A DNA stretch of 64,000 nucleotides from Takakia lepidozioides (Eukaryota; Streptophyta; Takakiopsida; Takakiales; Takakiaceae). Where the stretch lies: contig CM060733.1 in assembly GCA_030704615.1 (NCBI GenBank), positions 42,904,001 through 42,968,000 on the forward strand. Direction: 5' to 3'. The position numbers and the translations under genes are program-made. The first letter of the stretch is position 1; each line of letters begins with the position of its first letter. Of the stretch, positions 44,261 to 56,650 are shown piece after piece. The notes beneath the pieces were generated by a model. The model made no database searches. It saw only the letters and a list, made by a program, of their open reading frames with translations, and was not told the origin of the DNA.

Positions 44261-47200
44261 CTAGCGGCGTGTGCGCGGCTTACAACGGAACTCTGCCAGC
44301 AAGGCAATGTGGTCAGACGACCATTCAGGCGAGGGCAAAGCTGTGTTCCTGCGAAGGCTCTCCTCCTCCAGCAGCTCCAAAAGTGATTCTACTGCCAGTG
44401 AGTCGGCTGCTCCACACCCGCCCCAAAACCGTAAGTTAACGACATTGCCTGACTGCATAACCTGCATAGCAAGTGGGCTACTTGGCCAATGTGCATTTAA
44501 ACTGCAGACAAAGGCTAATGTTCAGTACAGCAGTACATACAAGGGTGCAACATGGCAGCAAAAGCCAAAAGGTTAAATCTGACCAGTGTAAAAGATGTAG
44601 TCGAGAGTGCCGAGAAAATCACGGGTGCAGTTGGTGAAGAGAGGCTCATTGCTGTTTGCATCCATGCGGCGCCTCTGCCGCTCGAAATTGGGGCCCACCC
44701 CCGGCATCCTGGCAAATGCTGAGTAGGCACTCACCTGCACCCATGTATGTTTGTAAATAGTCAATCTTCACACCAAGACTCGAGTGGTATTTGGGTAATA
44801 GCACACAATCAACAGTACAGTCAAATAAGCTTTTAAAGACCAATAAATCATTGTAGCTCACCTTTTAACAAATCATACTACTACATTTAAGGCACACGGT
44901 AAAAAGCGACCCTTGCATGATCTAACTCTACCAGTATGGAAAAAATCATGGCCCTAAGAAAAGCTCTCAGTCAAAAACCTTGTCAGGAAAGAGTTGAACA
45001 TTGGACAAGTAGTTGGGGGAACACTTGCAGTTGGGGACTAACCAAAGGTAACTGATGGCAGAGCTTGCTTGCAGGGCGTAGTATACCCAGCGGGTCAGTC
45101 GCCAGCTCGGGATGCGCTGCATCCACTCTCCCTGTTGCCAACAATGAATGTGGGGCACTGCCAAAACGACAGATCACCATAGCTCTCAGTCGAACTGACT
45201 CTTAAGCACCCATCTTTTCCTCTGCTTGAAGAGCTATCAATCACAACCAGACCCTTCCCTATCAGCAACTCAGCCTTGGGGTTGCTCGCCATCATAAACA
45301 ATGTGGACAAGGGACAAGGTCACTGTGAAACAGTAGGTATATTGGGACTTGGTTTGGTACATTTCCAAGCACCTACCCACTTAGATACAGGAGAATTACT
45401 CATCTCTGCACCCACATAAACCATGGCTACCTTTGAGCACCTAAATCCAGACTTCCAAAACATGTTGTTAAAACGCCACATTCCTGTCTACCTCTCAACG
45501 AAATTCACAGCAAATCTCCTATGAAAATATGAATGGTCAAAGATATATCTATACATGTGAGCATATGGAAGGTAATAGACTTCTGATGCTGTAATGGTGT
45601 TCCTCGAGGGGTGCACGAGTTTTACATCCAAGGATAATAACAGACTGACAAGATAGTCTATCAGTGGATCCGAAAGATTTCGTGAAAACACCCAACCTGC
45701 TCAAATACTAACACATCTGTGAGAACCAGCTTAATCTTGTCAATACCTCCCCACACCCACTCCCACACAAGTTAGTGATCCGTTGATTTGAACTACAATC
45801 AAGGTACACATATGAGTGGGTATAGGGAGGCACCAACCTGCCAGGGACAGAGTTGAAGTCGCCTGCAACTAACATAGGGATGTCTGCACTGGCTGCGATC
45901 TTCTCAAGTCCTTTTAATAATGTGTGTACCTAACCAGCACAAACCACAGTCGTTGCTCATGCATTGGACCCTTATCACAATTTGACATTTGTTCAGAGGC
46001 AGAAAGGAAATGCACCACCTATGGGGAAGATGTTTGCACCAGGTTAGTCTTAAACCAGTTTGTAAGACTTCCTGCCTTGCCTGCCCATGAGCCAGCAAGT
46101 GGAGAACATATCGCCCCAGCAATTAGTATTGTCTTTCCAAATCGTTCATGAATAGAGTTCGCCAATAGGTTCCTAAGACATTTTCTATCCTCCACAACAA
46201 GAGGGAGATACCTGCAAGGCTTCATGTACAATGTAAATATCTTATAAACAGACATGGATATCTACTATACTTTGCTTCCAGGACCCAATACTTTTAAAGC
46301 ACCCAATGTCCATGTCCCACCATACAATCTGAGACAAGGTTGAAGGACTTCAAGCTATTTTCTCATCATAGGCCTGTGAATGAGGTGGGGTTAGTACAGC
46401 TTAGTAAGTCATTTGGCACCTGAACAACCCCTGTTGTTGGTTCTGTCCCCCAGGTCAAACAGACCATGTGGAATGTGTACAGGGAAAGTCTGTATTGAGA
46501 GCATGCATATGGAGGATATAGCATTAGCTCTCTTCAAGCTCCATGTGACAGACTTCGTATCTAAACTAGAACAGGCTGTCTGTAGCAGTTTGTCCTTTGG
46601 CAGAAAATCACCAGACTTCGACCTAATGGGTCGGCTACTTGTACAATGGAATTATGGGGGGTACAAATCGAAAAATTCACCAGAAAGCGCCAGTAGTTGA
46701 GTTTCAGGAGCCTGATTTTTTCTATGTGGACCTGTCCAAATGTGCCACCTGTTATATATAGCCGCTTTTCTAACCCTGCCGCCTCGTTAATCTCGGAACA
46801 TGGGCGCTGGGTAGAATTTACATGTGGCCCTTGTGGGGATTTTGTCAAAACAAGACACTAGTCTGTAGTGCCTGACTTTCAGACACTACACATAGCAACC
46901 ACTCCAAAGAACAAGCAAGCTAACAACATTTACCTGGCCTGCCTGATACTCCTTGACAGATGCAGAAAGACTCTACCAGACAATATACAATTAACCACTG
47001 CTCTTTCCTAGCGACAACAAGGCACAACATATCTTCATTAGAAAGCAAGCGTTTAGAAACCCACAGCAACTTCAGAAAGCAAAGGTGAAGTATGTCATCA
47101 TACCTGCCAGAGCTTAACGTCCTTGAGCTCTGGATTTGCATGGATGTGGGTGTTAGCCTGCATATAACCAAAAATGGCAAAAGTTTGGTAAGTGTCCAAG

Positions 47201-50200
47201 AAACTACAAGCTCTTTCCTACACATCTAAACAACCTAAGGCTCCATAAGCTCCGTTTTTCTTTTCTATATGCTGTTGAATTAAGTGTTATGCCAAAGCTC
47301 CAAATCCATCTAAGCCTCATCCATCAGCACTGCCATTACAGCCTTCTACCTGATAAATGTGGCTGTGGCTACATTGCAATCACTGCCACTGACACTACAG
47401 CCGAAAGAAAGAGAATGGGAGAGTGAAAGACACCACTCACAACACACAGTAGCTGGCGTTTGCTAGACGCTTGTGAGACGTCCACACCATTCCCTGTATC
47501 GCGCGACTCCAGCACCACTATCAATGCCACATTGTCCTGCAACAGCCAAAACGTCTTTATATTCAAAACGAATTTTTGGGCTAACTAGGTTCACCATATT
47601 TTCAAAAACAGGTGCAAAGAGAGTGCTGCTTGAGGATATTACGACAGTACTACTAGGTTCTGCCCCATTCAGGATGTTCCTCACATGCTCCACCTAGCAG
47701 TAAAAGTTAAGTTTGGTGTGCTCCCCAGAGGTCCCTAACCTGGATGAAATACAAAAAGTTACAGAGAGCTATGGAATATTCAGCTCCCAATCCACTAAAA
47801 CTGTAACAAGAAAACCCCATGACAATGATTGGAAGATACACTGAGGTCCTGCTACCCCTTCCAAGGGGAGTGGTCTACTGGTAGATGCTGGTTTCACCTT
47901 TGTTTAGGAGACCTGACCCTAGCAAGTGAATGGACCAGGAAATATGGCGGATCTAGCTCTAATGGATGCAAGAAAATTGGTGAGCCTGCCGTGAAGTAGA
48001 AGTTATAGACCTTCAGCAGACGACTGAGAGCTGCCTTCTTGGACGCAGAGGGTATGAGTGCCTCTGACAATGACTGTGCAGCTTTGTTGAACTCCACCTG
48101 GAAACATGAAGGTAGGTCCTTAGACCATGTCTCAGATTTCTGGTGATTCTGTTCACTTTTTGCCCTGTGAAAAAAAGAAAAGTTCCTTGACCTCCTCAAT
48201 CATCAATGCCAACCTCTAAATACGGGCCCAGACCAACCGCATCTTTGCCACAGAGAATATTATGGGCCTCATATGCTTCAAACTTGACACTTTGACTTGC
48301 CTGAAGCTTTCCTCAGTGCCACATAACAGACAACAGGCAGGCATATGTGTGCTAGCGGACGTTGCAGAACTATCTGGGAAATGCGAAACCTACTACGAGG
48401 GAATAACCCTCTACTGTAAGCTCCTCATTCATTGCACTGGTTCAGCATTCTCCACTCTCTTTCTACCTCGTCTCTCTCTCTCTACCCTCCCTTGTCTGCT
48501 TCCCCTTCCCCATTCTTGAGCCCAAGATAATCAATGCCACCTAGAACTTAGTCTAATAAAGAAAACCCAGAAGCAAACAAATTAGAGAAATTCTGTGTGC
48601 AAGATGTGTGGAAACTTCACATGTGATTTGAAGGAGGGAACAACCCATCTACCTCATATTTTTTAACTAAAGAGAAGCGATCCCGTCGGAAAAAAGTAGC
48701 ACAGCCATCAATTGCATAAGCAGTGCCTGTATACATCTGCAATAGTCAACCAAAGGCTAACTACAATAAGGGACAAAATTGACCCAACATACAACAGGAC
48801 CCACTTGCAGTTTAAACTTTAACTTTAACAGGCTTCTTCTTTGACCAAGGTTAAGGATTCAATCACTTTATTAGTGTTGGGATTACTTTAACATTGACGA
48901 GTCCATCTCTCAGATTGCCGCATACCCCCGTGGTTCCAACAGTTCAAATTACAGCCTTGCCTTCAAATATCTTCAGTAAAAGAAACTTTGTTACCTTTGG
49001 AGGCTAGCACCCCTTTATTATGCAACGAAGAGAATGCATTTCAACTTGGCCACCCGGAAAAGCACTGAAAGTACAAGGCCTATATCATGGCAAACAGGGT
49101 AGCAAAGCCATCATCTCAGAGGGCTTCTCCTGTCTACTGAGAGGCCTTTCTAAAACCAACCCATGGCCATACATGAGGCAAAAGCATGACTTGAACTCCA
49201 TGAACATGAGCAAATGAGCACTTCACCTCGGCAGTTTTTTTCTTATACACAGCAGCATAGCCATGCTTTTCCAACTCAGGAGCAAAGAACTCCTCGAAGT
49301 GATCACTTTGCACCTGAAAAAACAGCATAACAGTGTGCACATAATTATCAAATCTCCAAGATTTCTTTGTGCCTCTTCCCTTTATAGCTACATTCCAGAG
49401 AACCTGATTATTCCAATATGATAGTTGTCTCCATGCAAAACCTATCAGCTGAGCAAGCTGAGTTCTATAACTGAGCAAGCCACTAGCAAATAACAAAGCT
49501 GAGCTTTATAACTCAACCCGCTGGGAAAACAACACCTGGCATTTCCCAGAGGAAAAAGTACAACAGTACCTCCTGGAGACACAAAATATCAGCTCGATAA
49601 CCCACAACCTCTCGTAGCAGATTTTGCCTTCGGTATGCCCATGAGAGTGCCCATGGAGGGCAGTAGCTGTACATCTCACTCGTGGCATACAGATCAGCTA
49701 GCACATTGTATGAAAGCACAGTGAATGTTCCTGGCATTGCCATGCGCCCTGCCATCTCCACTGCTGAGGCCCCATCCATGGGGTTGACTGGAATCAGCCG
49801 GCGAGGAGTTGGGGAGGGAGCAGGGATGACACGTGATGTTAGCACTGTACTGGCAGGGGCAATCCCAAGCCCAGTGCTTGCGTCGACCGCAACACACTCG
49901 AGCTTCAATATGTGGCCTACATCATCAGCTGTAGGGGTGTAGGCCTTGCCCTGTCCCACTTCGTGCCAGGTTTCCCCATTCCCGTGGTCAGATGACGAGA
50001 TTCTTGCAGGGCTGGATGTAGAGCCATTGCTGAGAATGACAGGTGCAGCGCTGCTTATTGGTCCTGCCCCGGCAGCTGGCCCTCCAATAATTGTTCCGGA
50101 GCCTGAATTGAAGCGACCAAATATTGGGTCATCTTCCTCAGCCCCATTTTCACGTGCAGCACTAGCTGCACGTGCATGCATGTTCCTGTGGTGTCGCCAT

Positions 50201-50940
50201 GCGTCTGCAAAGCATTTAGGTGAGCAGTGGTAGCTCTTGGCAACTGCCAACTTTGCTTTCACACAGCCCAAGCATTGCAACGTGGCCGGCTCTGATGGAT
50301 GGACACTGCAGATTGCGATCCTCTTGTCACTGTGACTGCGGTACCTGCCCATTACACATAAATCCCATACATTGCCTAAGCATCCAATATCCCCTCACTC
50401 ATGTGCTCAGTTTCCACAATGGCTAGCACCAACAGCTGCTGACAAGAGTTAATGGCCGACCACCCACTTCCCTTTTGGAAAAAAAAGTTAACCTGTCCTA
50501 TAAAAGACCTGTCTTTCAAACTATCTCATCCCACAGCTATGCACCACCCATGTGCCCCGGCGACTTGAATCATGACCCATAAACATGTCACTGCAAGGAA
50601 TGGGACCTCCACTGAAGAGGATCAAAGGGGAAAAAGGAGGAGATAAGTCCTCGCATTGTGCAAAAGACAAGGAATGAGAGTGAATGACAGTAAGTGCGTA
50701 AAAATTCAAGCATAGCGCGGGAGACAGGAAACAAATTCAAGGGAAAGGACAGACGGACAGACCAGGAGGGAAAGGGAAGTACCATCTACAGCGAAGGTAG
50801 TAGCCATCGACAGGTGAGGACTCCGGGATGTCATCGGTGGTGATGGAGAGGTCAGGTCGGCGAAGTAGCACATAGGGTGATAACTCGCAGCCCGCAATGG
50901 GAATATCGGACGGCAGGTGCACGCGTAACACGCTCAGCAT
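44261..50940 (-). CDS. CCR4: CCR4-type poly(A)-specific deadenylase, copy B
   Basis: Paralogue of copy A with the same role and domain order. Exons on the minus strand: 50940-50783, 50344-49570, 49313-49227, 48736-48653, 48097-48011, 47536-47441, 47157-47104, 45929-45838, 45157-45043, 44734-44584, 44406-44261, giving 614 codons. All splice borders are GT/AG. Exons 1, 3, 4, 7 and 8 encode the same residues as in copy A; differences concentrate in the low-complexity linker after the MYND-like module (FNSGSGTIIGGPAAGAG here) and in exon 6 (ESRDTGNGVDV). The catalytic Glu, Asp and His motifs are intact. Purifying selection on both copies is inferred from diverged introns beside conserved exons. 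A dispersed repeat sits in the intron between exons 7 and 8. Confidence 0.95.
46630..46805 (-). repeat. dispersed repeat, copy 2, in an intron of copy B
   Basis: Inverted relative to copy 1 at 41,755-41,915. It is followed by TTTACATGTGGCCCTTGTGG, of which a variant occurs at about 41,525-41,560 in the spacer, in the arrangement expected of a terminal inverted repeat. Confidence 0.5.
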
Positions 50941-51850
50941 GCTTCCCCCTCCGCGTCCTCTACCCTCTGGCCAGCAGCTCCTGCTGCAATGGTTGCGCAA
51001 AATCTTTCTGGCGTCACTTTGTGTGTGTCAGGCTTAAGAAAAAAAGCATACAGCAGTAGGCAAACACTAGGCGGATCCGCCATCAGACGTTCCCCACCCC
51101 CGCCAGCCTTGCGCCACCACTCTTGCCTCCCGGCAGTCCACTTACTCCACTTCCTCTCCGCAGTAGCAAACTTGCTTCCCTGCCCTTCCGTGACAGTTAT
51201 CTAAGATTTTCTGTGTCACAAATAATTCTTAGGGTTAAAACCTTGGTGGGTGTAGCTCCTTTACTAAAATTGGTTGGAGAAGTCCGAGTGCCCGTTGCTG
51301 TGACCTCAAGGTGTGTCTGAACATATACACAGACAGTGTGAAATCTGCGTATTGCTGTAATAACAAAATGGGAAGGCTTGCTGCTCTCATCCTCCAACAG
51401 ATACTTCGGTGGCTCAAGCTTTCCGACTGCAATACAGGTTCTCTGTTTCTTCTGCAGACACCTCTTTATGGCTGACAGTGGGTCGAAGCGCAGGCAGGAG
51501 TCCGTTTGCTGCAGAGGCAAGATGGGCAATGCCACCGAGTTGAATAGCCACCCCAACGACAACCCTCGACTATTGCCAGCTCCTCTTTCCTCTCCTCATG
51601 GCAGTTCGGAGGCGGCTCCACAGCAGCACAGCAACGGTGCGACCGCTGCACTCCTGCCGACCCACCGATATTGCAGCAGTATGCGTGTTTGCGGGTTGTG
51701 TTGCAGGGCAGGTGAGCAGACTGTGCGCTGTCGCTTGCTGTTGCCTGCAACTGCTTTGCCTTCCGCTTCTCTTCACATTCTCTCTCTTTTCTCTTTTGGG
51801 TTTTCTGCTTCTTATTCTGTTCTCCTGATATTACAAGTTCGATGATCCGC

Positions 51851-53100
51851 CCTATTATAATCCATTCACCTTCACAAAAGGATAAAGAAACCCATGGTAA
51901 TCTGTAAGAACACTGAGGTGTGAACAGTACAAAAGCCATGTACACCTAGACTCCATGCAGTCAAAATAAGGTGGCCATTTGGGTTGCAAAGCTGTGCATG
52001 TTTTCATAAGATTTGAACTTGCCCAGTGCATAGACAATGCATTTGACTGTTGAGACTATTGCTCCATAAATTTGGTGATGGGGTATAACGCTGTCACGGG
52101 TAACTTAAGAGATTTTATACAAGACATGGCAGCAGAAGCACTTGGGTTAGGTTTACTTTTTGGAACTACAGTAACGGATTTGTGGCGGGATTATCCTTTC
52201 TTCCTATCAATCTCTTTCTGGAATTTCATGTCTTTTAAGTGTCAGATCTTGTCATGCAAAACAGATTTGAAAACAGAAACAATTTCACAAATTGGTGAAT
52301 TTGCAGGGAACGCCCTTCATTCTGAGGCGCGCACATTCCACATCCAGTACCAACAACGATGTTCATAAGGTTGTCCAGTCTGATTATGACTGATGATCCA
52401 TTCAGCCTGAATTCTAGTGGTTTACAATAAGGAGGAATCAGTTTCAAAGCCTCAGCAGGTCTTGTGGGAAGTTCTGGGAATATTTGGCAACATGCTGCAC
52501 GACTTGAATGGTCACCAGGTACTAGAAAGCAATCACCCTAACAACCCAACCTTGAGGACTCTCACTTCAATGTATTTGACTAGCCCCTTACATGGATTTT
52601 CTTTGTGCAGATTCTTTCACAATTCTAACTCCGCTGCAAAAAGGTCTTTTGAGATATCAATGCTGCAGTTCCATTATTAGCCTTGCATTGTGCTGATCAC
52701 CATGGACAACTGACATGCAGTGATACTGATTATCACACTCCATTAACTTCACTCTTTGCTTGTGACCTCATCTGCTGTCATGCAGCATATGGTTCACTTT
52801 CTACAATGCATTTTGCTTGTCTTACCAGGAACCCCTATAAGAAGAAACCCTCTCTTGGAAGGGGTGAAAGCAGTTGGTGTTCCGTGCAGACAACTGCTCA
52901 CCCAACTATTGAGATGAACTTGGTGGCAGTATGACAGTCAACACAGTGAATGTTCCTCATGATGTGGGTTGGTGGCCAGGGGATGTGCTGATAAGCCTGA
53001 AAACAATTTGCCAGTTTGCAAAGAGAAAACGACTTTCCTTGCTCCTCCACATCAAACAATACAAACTGCATATCAGTGTCTCCCGCCATCCTGCATCTGG
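51851..53100. other. no gene recognised
   Basis: Starts where homology to the CCR4 left arm ends. Short frames only. Confidence 0.5.
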
Positions 53101-53430
53101 CCAGACAATCTCTTCAGTTCAGCTGGAGTTCCTCAATCTTTGGCTGCAATATGCCTTCTCCACCGAATGTATACACCCAGTTATCAACCTCATTACTTTT
53201 CTGATACCCCTTTCCTCCAGACTCTGTTGTCCCACCTGCTAGCAACAGCACCTTGTGTAATTTTGCCAAACGCTCTGGTAGCTGCATGTTGCCATGAAAT
53301 CTGCAGGCCACCAGCAGGCCTCATACTGGAGCATCTGGTTTCAGGGGCATTTCATTCATGAAGCCCTCTCCCTCATCCGACTGCCCTGCACGGCCCACCG
53401 TGCAGACAAAATGCTCCACTATGGGATTGA
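53101..53430 (-). pseudogene. PPR protein relic, E-motif region
   Basis: On the minus strand: GRAGQSDEGEGFMNEMPLKP, DAPV, a stop, then LLVACRFHGNMQLPERLAK. This corresponds to the junction of the last PPR repeat and the E motif (typical form MPLKPDAxVWGALLxACRxHGNxELAERxAK). The stop replaces the Trp of the conserved VWGALL. The rest of the gene is absent or unrecognisable. Confidence 0.65.
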
Positions 53431-54296
53431 GGCAAGCTTAACTCAGACTCAAAGTGATCACAGCCATCACCACTAAGCGCACCTGATCACATGCAGAGAG
53501 AAGAAATGGAAAGGTAGTGGGTCGACTTCAAGCCTTCCACTTGAATTCTTTACAAAAGTAGCAGGGCCTTGCTACACACACCCAAGCTGACCATATGCTG
53601 CAATCAACGAATTTCTACGAGACCATTGTGCGATGCTGTTGCAGATGTGCTTCGTCTTTGCTCCCATATTTGAAATATACGTTGCCGAGGGTATTCTCCA
53701 TATTGCTATATTCCTCCAAATTACTATATGCGTGACATATTACATATATGTATGGACCTCTTTGCCCTTATTTAGGGCAGCTAGTCTGGCACACACTTTG
53801 AGAACACAAATAAACATGTTGCGTGACACACCTGTCCCATATCATTTGCTGAAACATCTAGAACGCTTCCCTAACCCTGTCATGATAAGAGCATATCCTG
53901 CCATGATCGCACTCCCTGAGACCACATTTGGCACAGTGGGTACTGTTGAATGCTCATAGTTCCTGCTCCCAAACTTGGGATGCATATTGACAAGGCTATT
54001 CTTCAGATTTCACAAGGAGGCAATTCCAGCTTTCATGATGTCGGCAAGGACCTCTTAGCCATTTCCAGAGTTTCTAGGCTGGCACCATTTAGAACAACTG
54101 AAACCCAAGCGAACGTGACTCTGTGGGTCATACCTTCCCATTACATTTGCAATGGAGAGACAGCTTTCTTTCCACAACCATCCTGAGCATATTCTGACAG
54201 TCATGGGGATGTGAGGACACTACACAAGACCAGACAACTGACAAGGGCACTGCATGTTGTGAAACAACGAGGTGGTTTAGCAGACCCGATTCTTAT
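53431..54296. other. no gene recognised
   Basis: AT-rich; short frames at 53,633-54,186 show no domain. Confidence 0.5.
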
Positions 54297-54515
54297 GTGT
54301 CTATCTTGCAGGAGTGCACAAAAATTAAGGACCTAAATGGGAAAGCAGTAGCGCATGTGCATTATCTGAAGTGGATTCAAGGCAAACCTAATCTGCTGAA
54401 TGGCCTCGTGAACATGTCTGCCAAATTTGGGGGTGTGGTTTTCGAATCCCATGGGGTGGATGTTGCTTCACTCTCACGGTGCCTGCTAAAAGCAGTTTGT
54501 GGTGGAGGTGCCTGA
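54297..54515 (+). pseudogene. PPR protein relic, N-terminal repeats
   Basis: ILQECTKIKDLNGKAVAHVH, LKWIQGKPNLLNGLVNM and SAKFGG match the first repeats of a PLS-class PPR protein (typical form LLQxCxxxKDLxxGKxVHxH...NxLVNMYAKFG). The open frame is only 72 codons with no continuation, so it is a fragment. It lies on the opposite strand to the E-motif relic 0.9 kb to the left. Confidence 0.6.
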
Positions 54516-54696
54516 CTCAAACAAATGTGGTTGTTCACCCTGCCATCCTGCACACCTCAAAACTTGCGAGTTACAATCCTCTAGACATCATATATCTCGA
54601 AGCTCCTGGGTAACTGAAAGAAACATCTCCTCTTAATACATTAACAGGGTTACTGCAGGAACCTAGTTTGAGAATAACTGTCCGAATTTTATCTGT

Positions 54697-55158
54697 TTGG
54701 CTTGGAACCCTGAAAGAAAAATAGACTTGGCAAATAGAGTAGTACTATATCATCCCTGCTGCAGACATGCCATGAAATGGTACGGAGTACTACCCAGACT
54801 CAAGTCAAAGGATATACGAGGAGATGCACCTCAGAGCAATCTTCTCCACTCAATGTTTTCTACTGGTGAGGCTAAGCAAAGCAGCTTAAAAGCGTCAGAG
54901 GAGAGAGATCCAACGAGAATTGTAATAAGAAAAATGCAGCCATATTTTCTGCCTGCAGCTCTATGGTGTACAGCAACATTAGAACAATCTTTAGATTATG
55001 CTCGGCCTCTTCTTGGATGCATTTTCGCAATGGAGAGCAAACTCGTCATGGAATATAAGCAACTGCAAATACAACGAAGTCAAGAAGACATTATCATTCC
55101 TGCTTCAGTAACTGACGCCCTTGACAAACAAGTCCTAGATGAAGATTACCTTACGTGA
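54697..55158 (+). CDS. hypothetical open reading frame, 153 codons
   Basis: The longest frame in this interval, with balanced composition (DYARPLLGCIFAMESKLVME, then ASVTDALDKQVLDEDYL). There is no recognised domain, signal peptide or clear splice context. It could be an exon or chance. Confidence 0.2.
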   Translation: MAWNPERKIDLANRVVLYHPCCRHAMKWYGVLPRLKSKDIRGDAPQSNLLHSMFSTGEAKQSSLKASEERDPTRIVIRKMQPYFLPAALWCTATLEQSLDYARPLLGCIFAMESKLVMEYKQLQIQRSQEDIIIPASVTDALDKQVLDEDYLT

Positions 55159-55539
55159 CCAAACATGTCGTTCCACCACTGCGATATGTCTGGGAGACCC
55201 TCAACCATTGTATCAGGGCGAGGAGCAGTTCAGGGGCAAAATCTGCAGACTTGGTTGAGGGTCAACTGCCATCTGAGCTGTTCTTTGCTCATTGCTGCAC
55301 CTGGGTGCAAGAACTGCAAGGATGTGAGAGAATTACCAGTTTCCAATTGGCTTAGTCTCAAGTGAACGGCGTTGCCTCTTTAACATAATCCTTCAGCAGC
55401 TACAGATCTGGGTAGAATGCTAGTGTAGGCTTTCCATAACACTCATCTCCCTCTCTAGTTTCTCTCTCTCTCTCTCCATGCCCCAGACCTTTCAAACTTG
55501 TTCGGATTGGGGACTAGAGAAGTGCTGATTGTATACCTG
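55159..55539. other. no gene recognised
   Basis: Includes a (TC)n tract at about 55,447-55,478. Confidence 0.4.
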
Positions 55540-56457
55540 CCCTTTCCACAAATCTGGGTAGGAACTCCGAAACAGGGTAGATATCGTTGTCAAAGCGTAG
55601 CTCATAGATCATAGCCGCAAACAGTCAATACTGGGTGCAGAGTTTTCCTTCGCCTCTGCGCGAGTCTGGACATAACTCTCAACCTGAAGGAAAATCTGGT
55701 GGGTGTTTCCGCACAGAATCCATGTAAACAGGGACCTCTCTCTCTCCAGCCATGAAGAGAAGAGAAATACCTCAATAAGCTCAATATCTTTCAGGAGATC
55801 CTGAAGCAGGTGATGGAACCCACACAACGCGTGGCCATTACATTCACATTCCTCTCCTTTCTTGTGTGTCCGTAATGTGAAATTCTTCGACCGTAAATAA
55901 TATTCCGAAGGACCGTGTGGACTCGAGACAGGATCGTCGCTGTTTAAAGAAACGCAAAGACTTGCATGTCGACACCTTTAATCTGTTTGGTTAGAGACAT
56001 CATAGGGGCATGTGACAATATGGCCACAAGCCAGCTGCTTTGGACAGACCCACCTCCTACAAAACCGATCGTAGAGTTCATTCATGCATCTGCAAGACAG
56101 TAAGGTTGATCTGTAGACCGAACAAGCCCGGCGCTGCTGCCGTACATGAAAATATCATCTGCTGTGCCGAATGCATCACCTCAGAGGGAGGAGTTAGACA
56201 GCTGTCTTACCGTAGGTATCATTGGTCCAGTGGATGAGCTCGGCAGAATCTACAGAGACTTCCAGTACGGGACTGAGAAGGAAAGGCCAATATCCCGTAT
56301 GCGACCTGAGTGGGCCACACAAGTCATCACACTCCCTTGCCACAAAGCTGGCTAATTCGTTTGCAATGAAGTCAGCACCAAGGCAGGCAGCAATGAAGAC
56401 AAGCAAAGCAAGCGCTAAAAGTGAGCACAAAGTTGACAGGGTCTTCCATTGTGACAC
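55540..56457 (-). CDS. part of an unrecognised host gene with a signal peptide (possibly decayed)
   Basis: The first frame starts at 56457, MSQWKTLSTLCSLLALALLV, a clear hydrophobic signal sequence, then ANELASFVARECDDLCGPL and VSVDSAELIHWTN, with a possible donor CTACG|GTAAGA near 56,209. A second exon, 55,939-55,771, lies between a TTTAAACAG acceptor and a GAG|GTATTT donor and encodes PSEYYLRSKNFTLRTHKKGE then CGFHHLLQDLLKDIELIE. A third starts at 55,683 (VESYVQTRAEAKE) and in another frame continues IYELRFDNDIYPVSEFLPRF. The phase between exons 1 and 2 does not match and exon 3 appears shifted, so an exon is missing from my model or the gene is broken. No family is recognised; a secreted or membrane protein is inferred from the N-terminus. 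Confidence 0.4.
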
Positions 56458-56650
56458 AATCGCATTAATTCCCCTTTGAGCCGGAAATGCTCAGTTATCA
56501 AAATTCCCAAGACACGTCTGACTTGGCAAGTCAAAAGGCGCAATGACAAGACTGGATTGCATGTGCAGTCGTGCAGAGATCACGTTTGCTGTATGCAGTG
56601 TGATGTTGGTCTGATGCGAGAGCTTTCACCAAAAGCAGCCCCTCCTGCAG

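Larger units (their letters stand above)
43830..51850 (-). repeat. right arm of the CCR4 inverted duplication
   Basis: Counterpart of 33,515-41,250. All eleven exons are present with the same splice phases. Ten have identical lengths; exon 2 differs by 6 nt (775 against 781). Confidence 0.85.
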
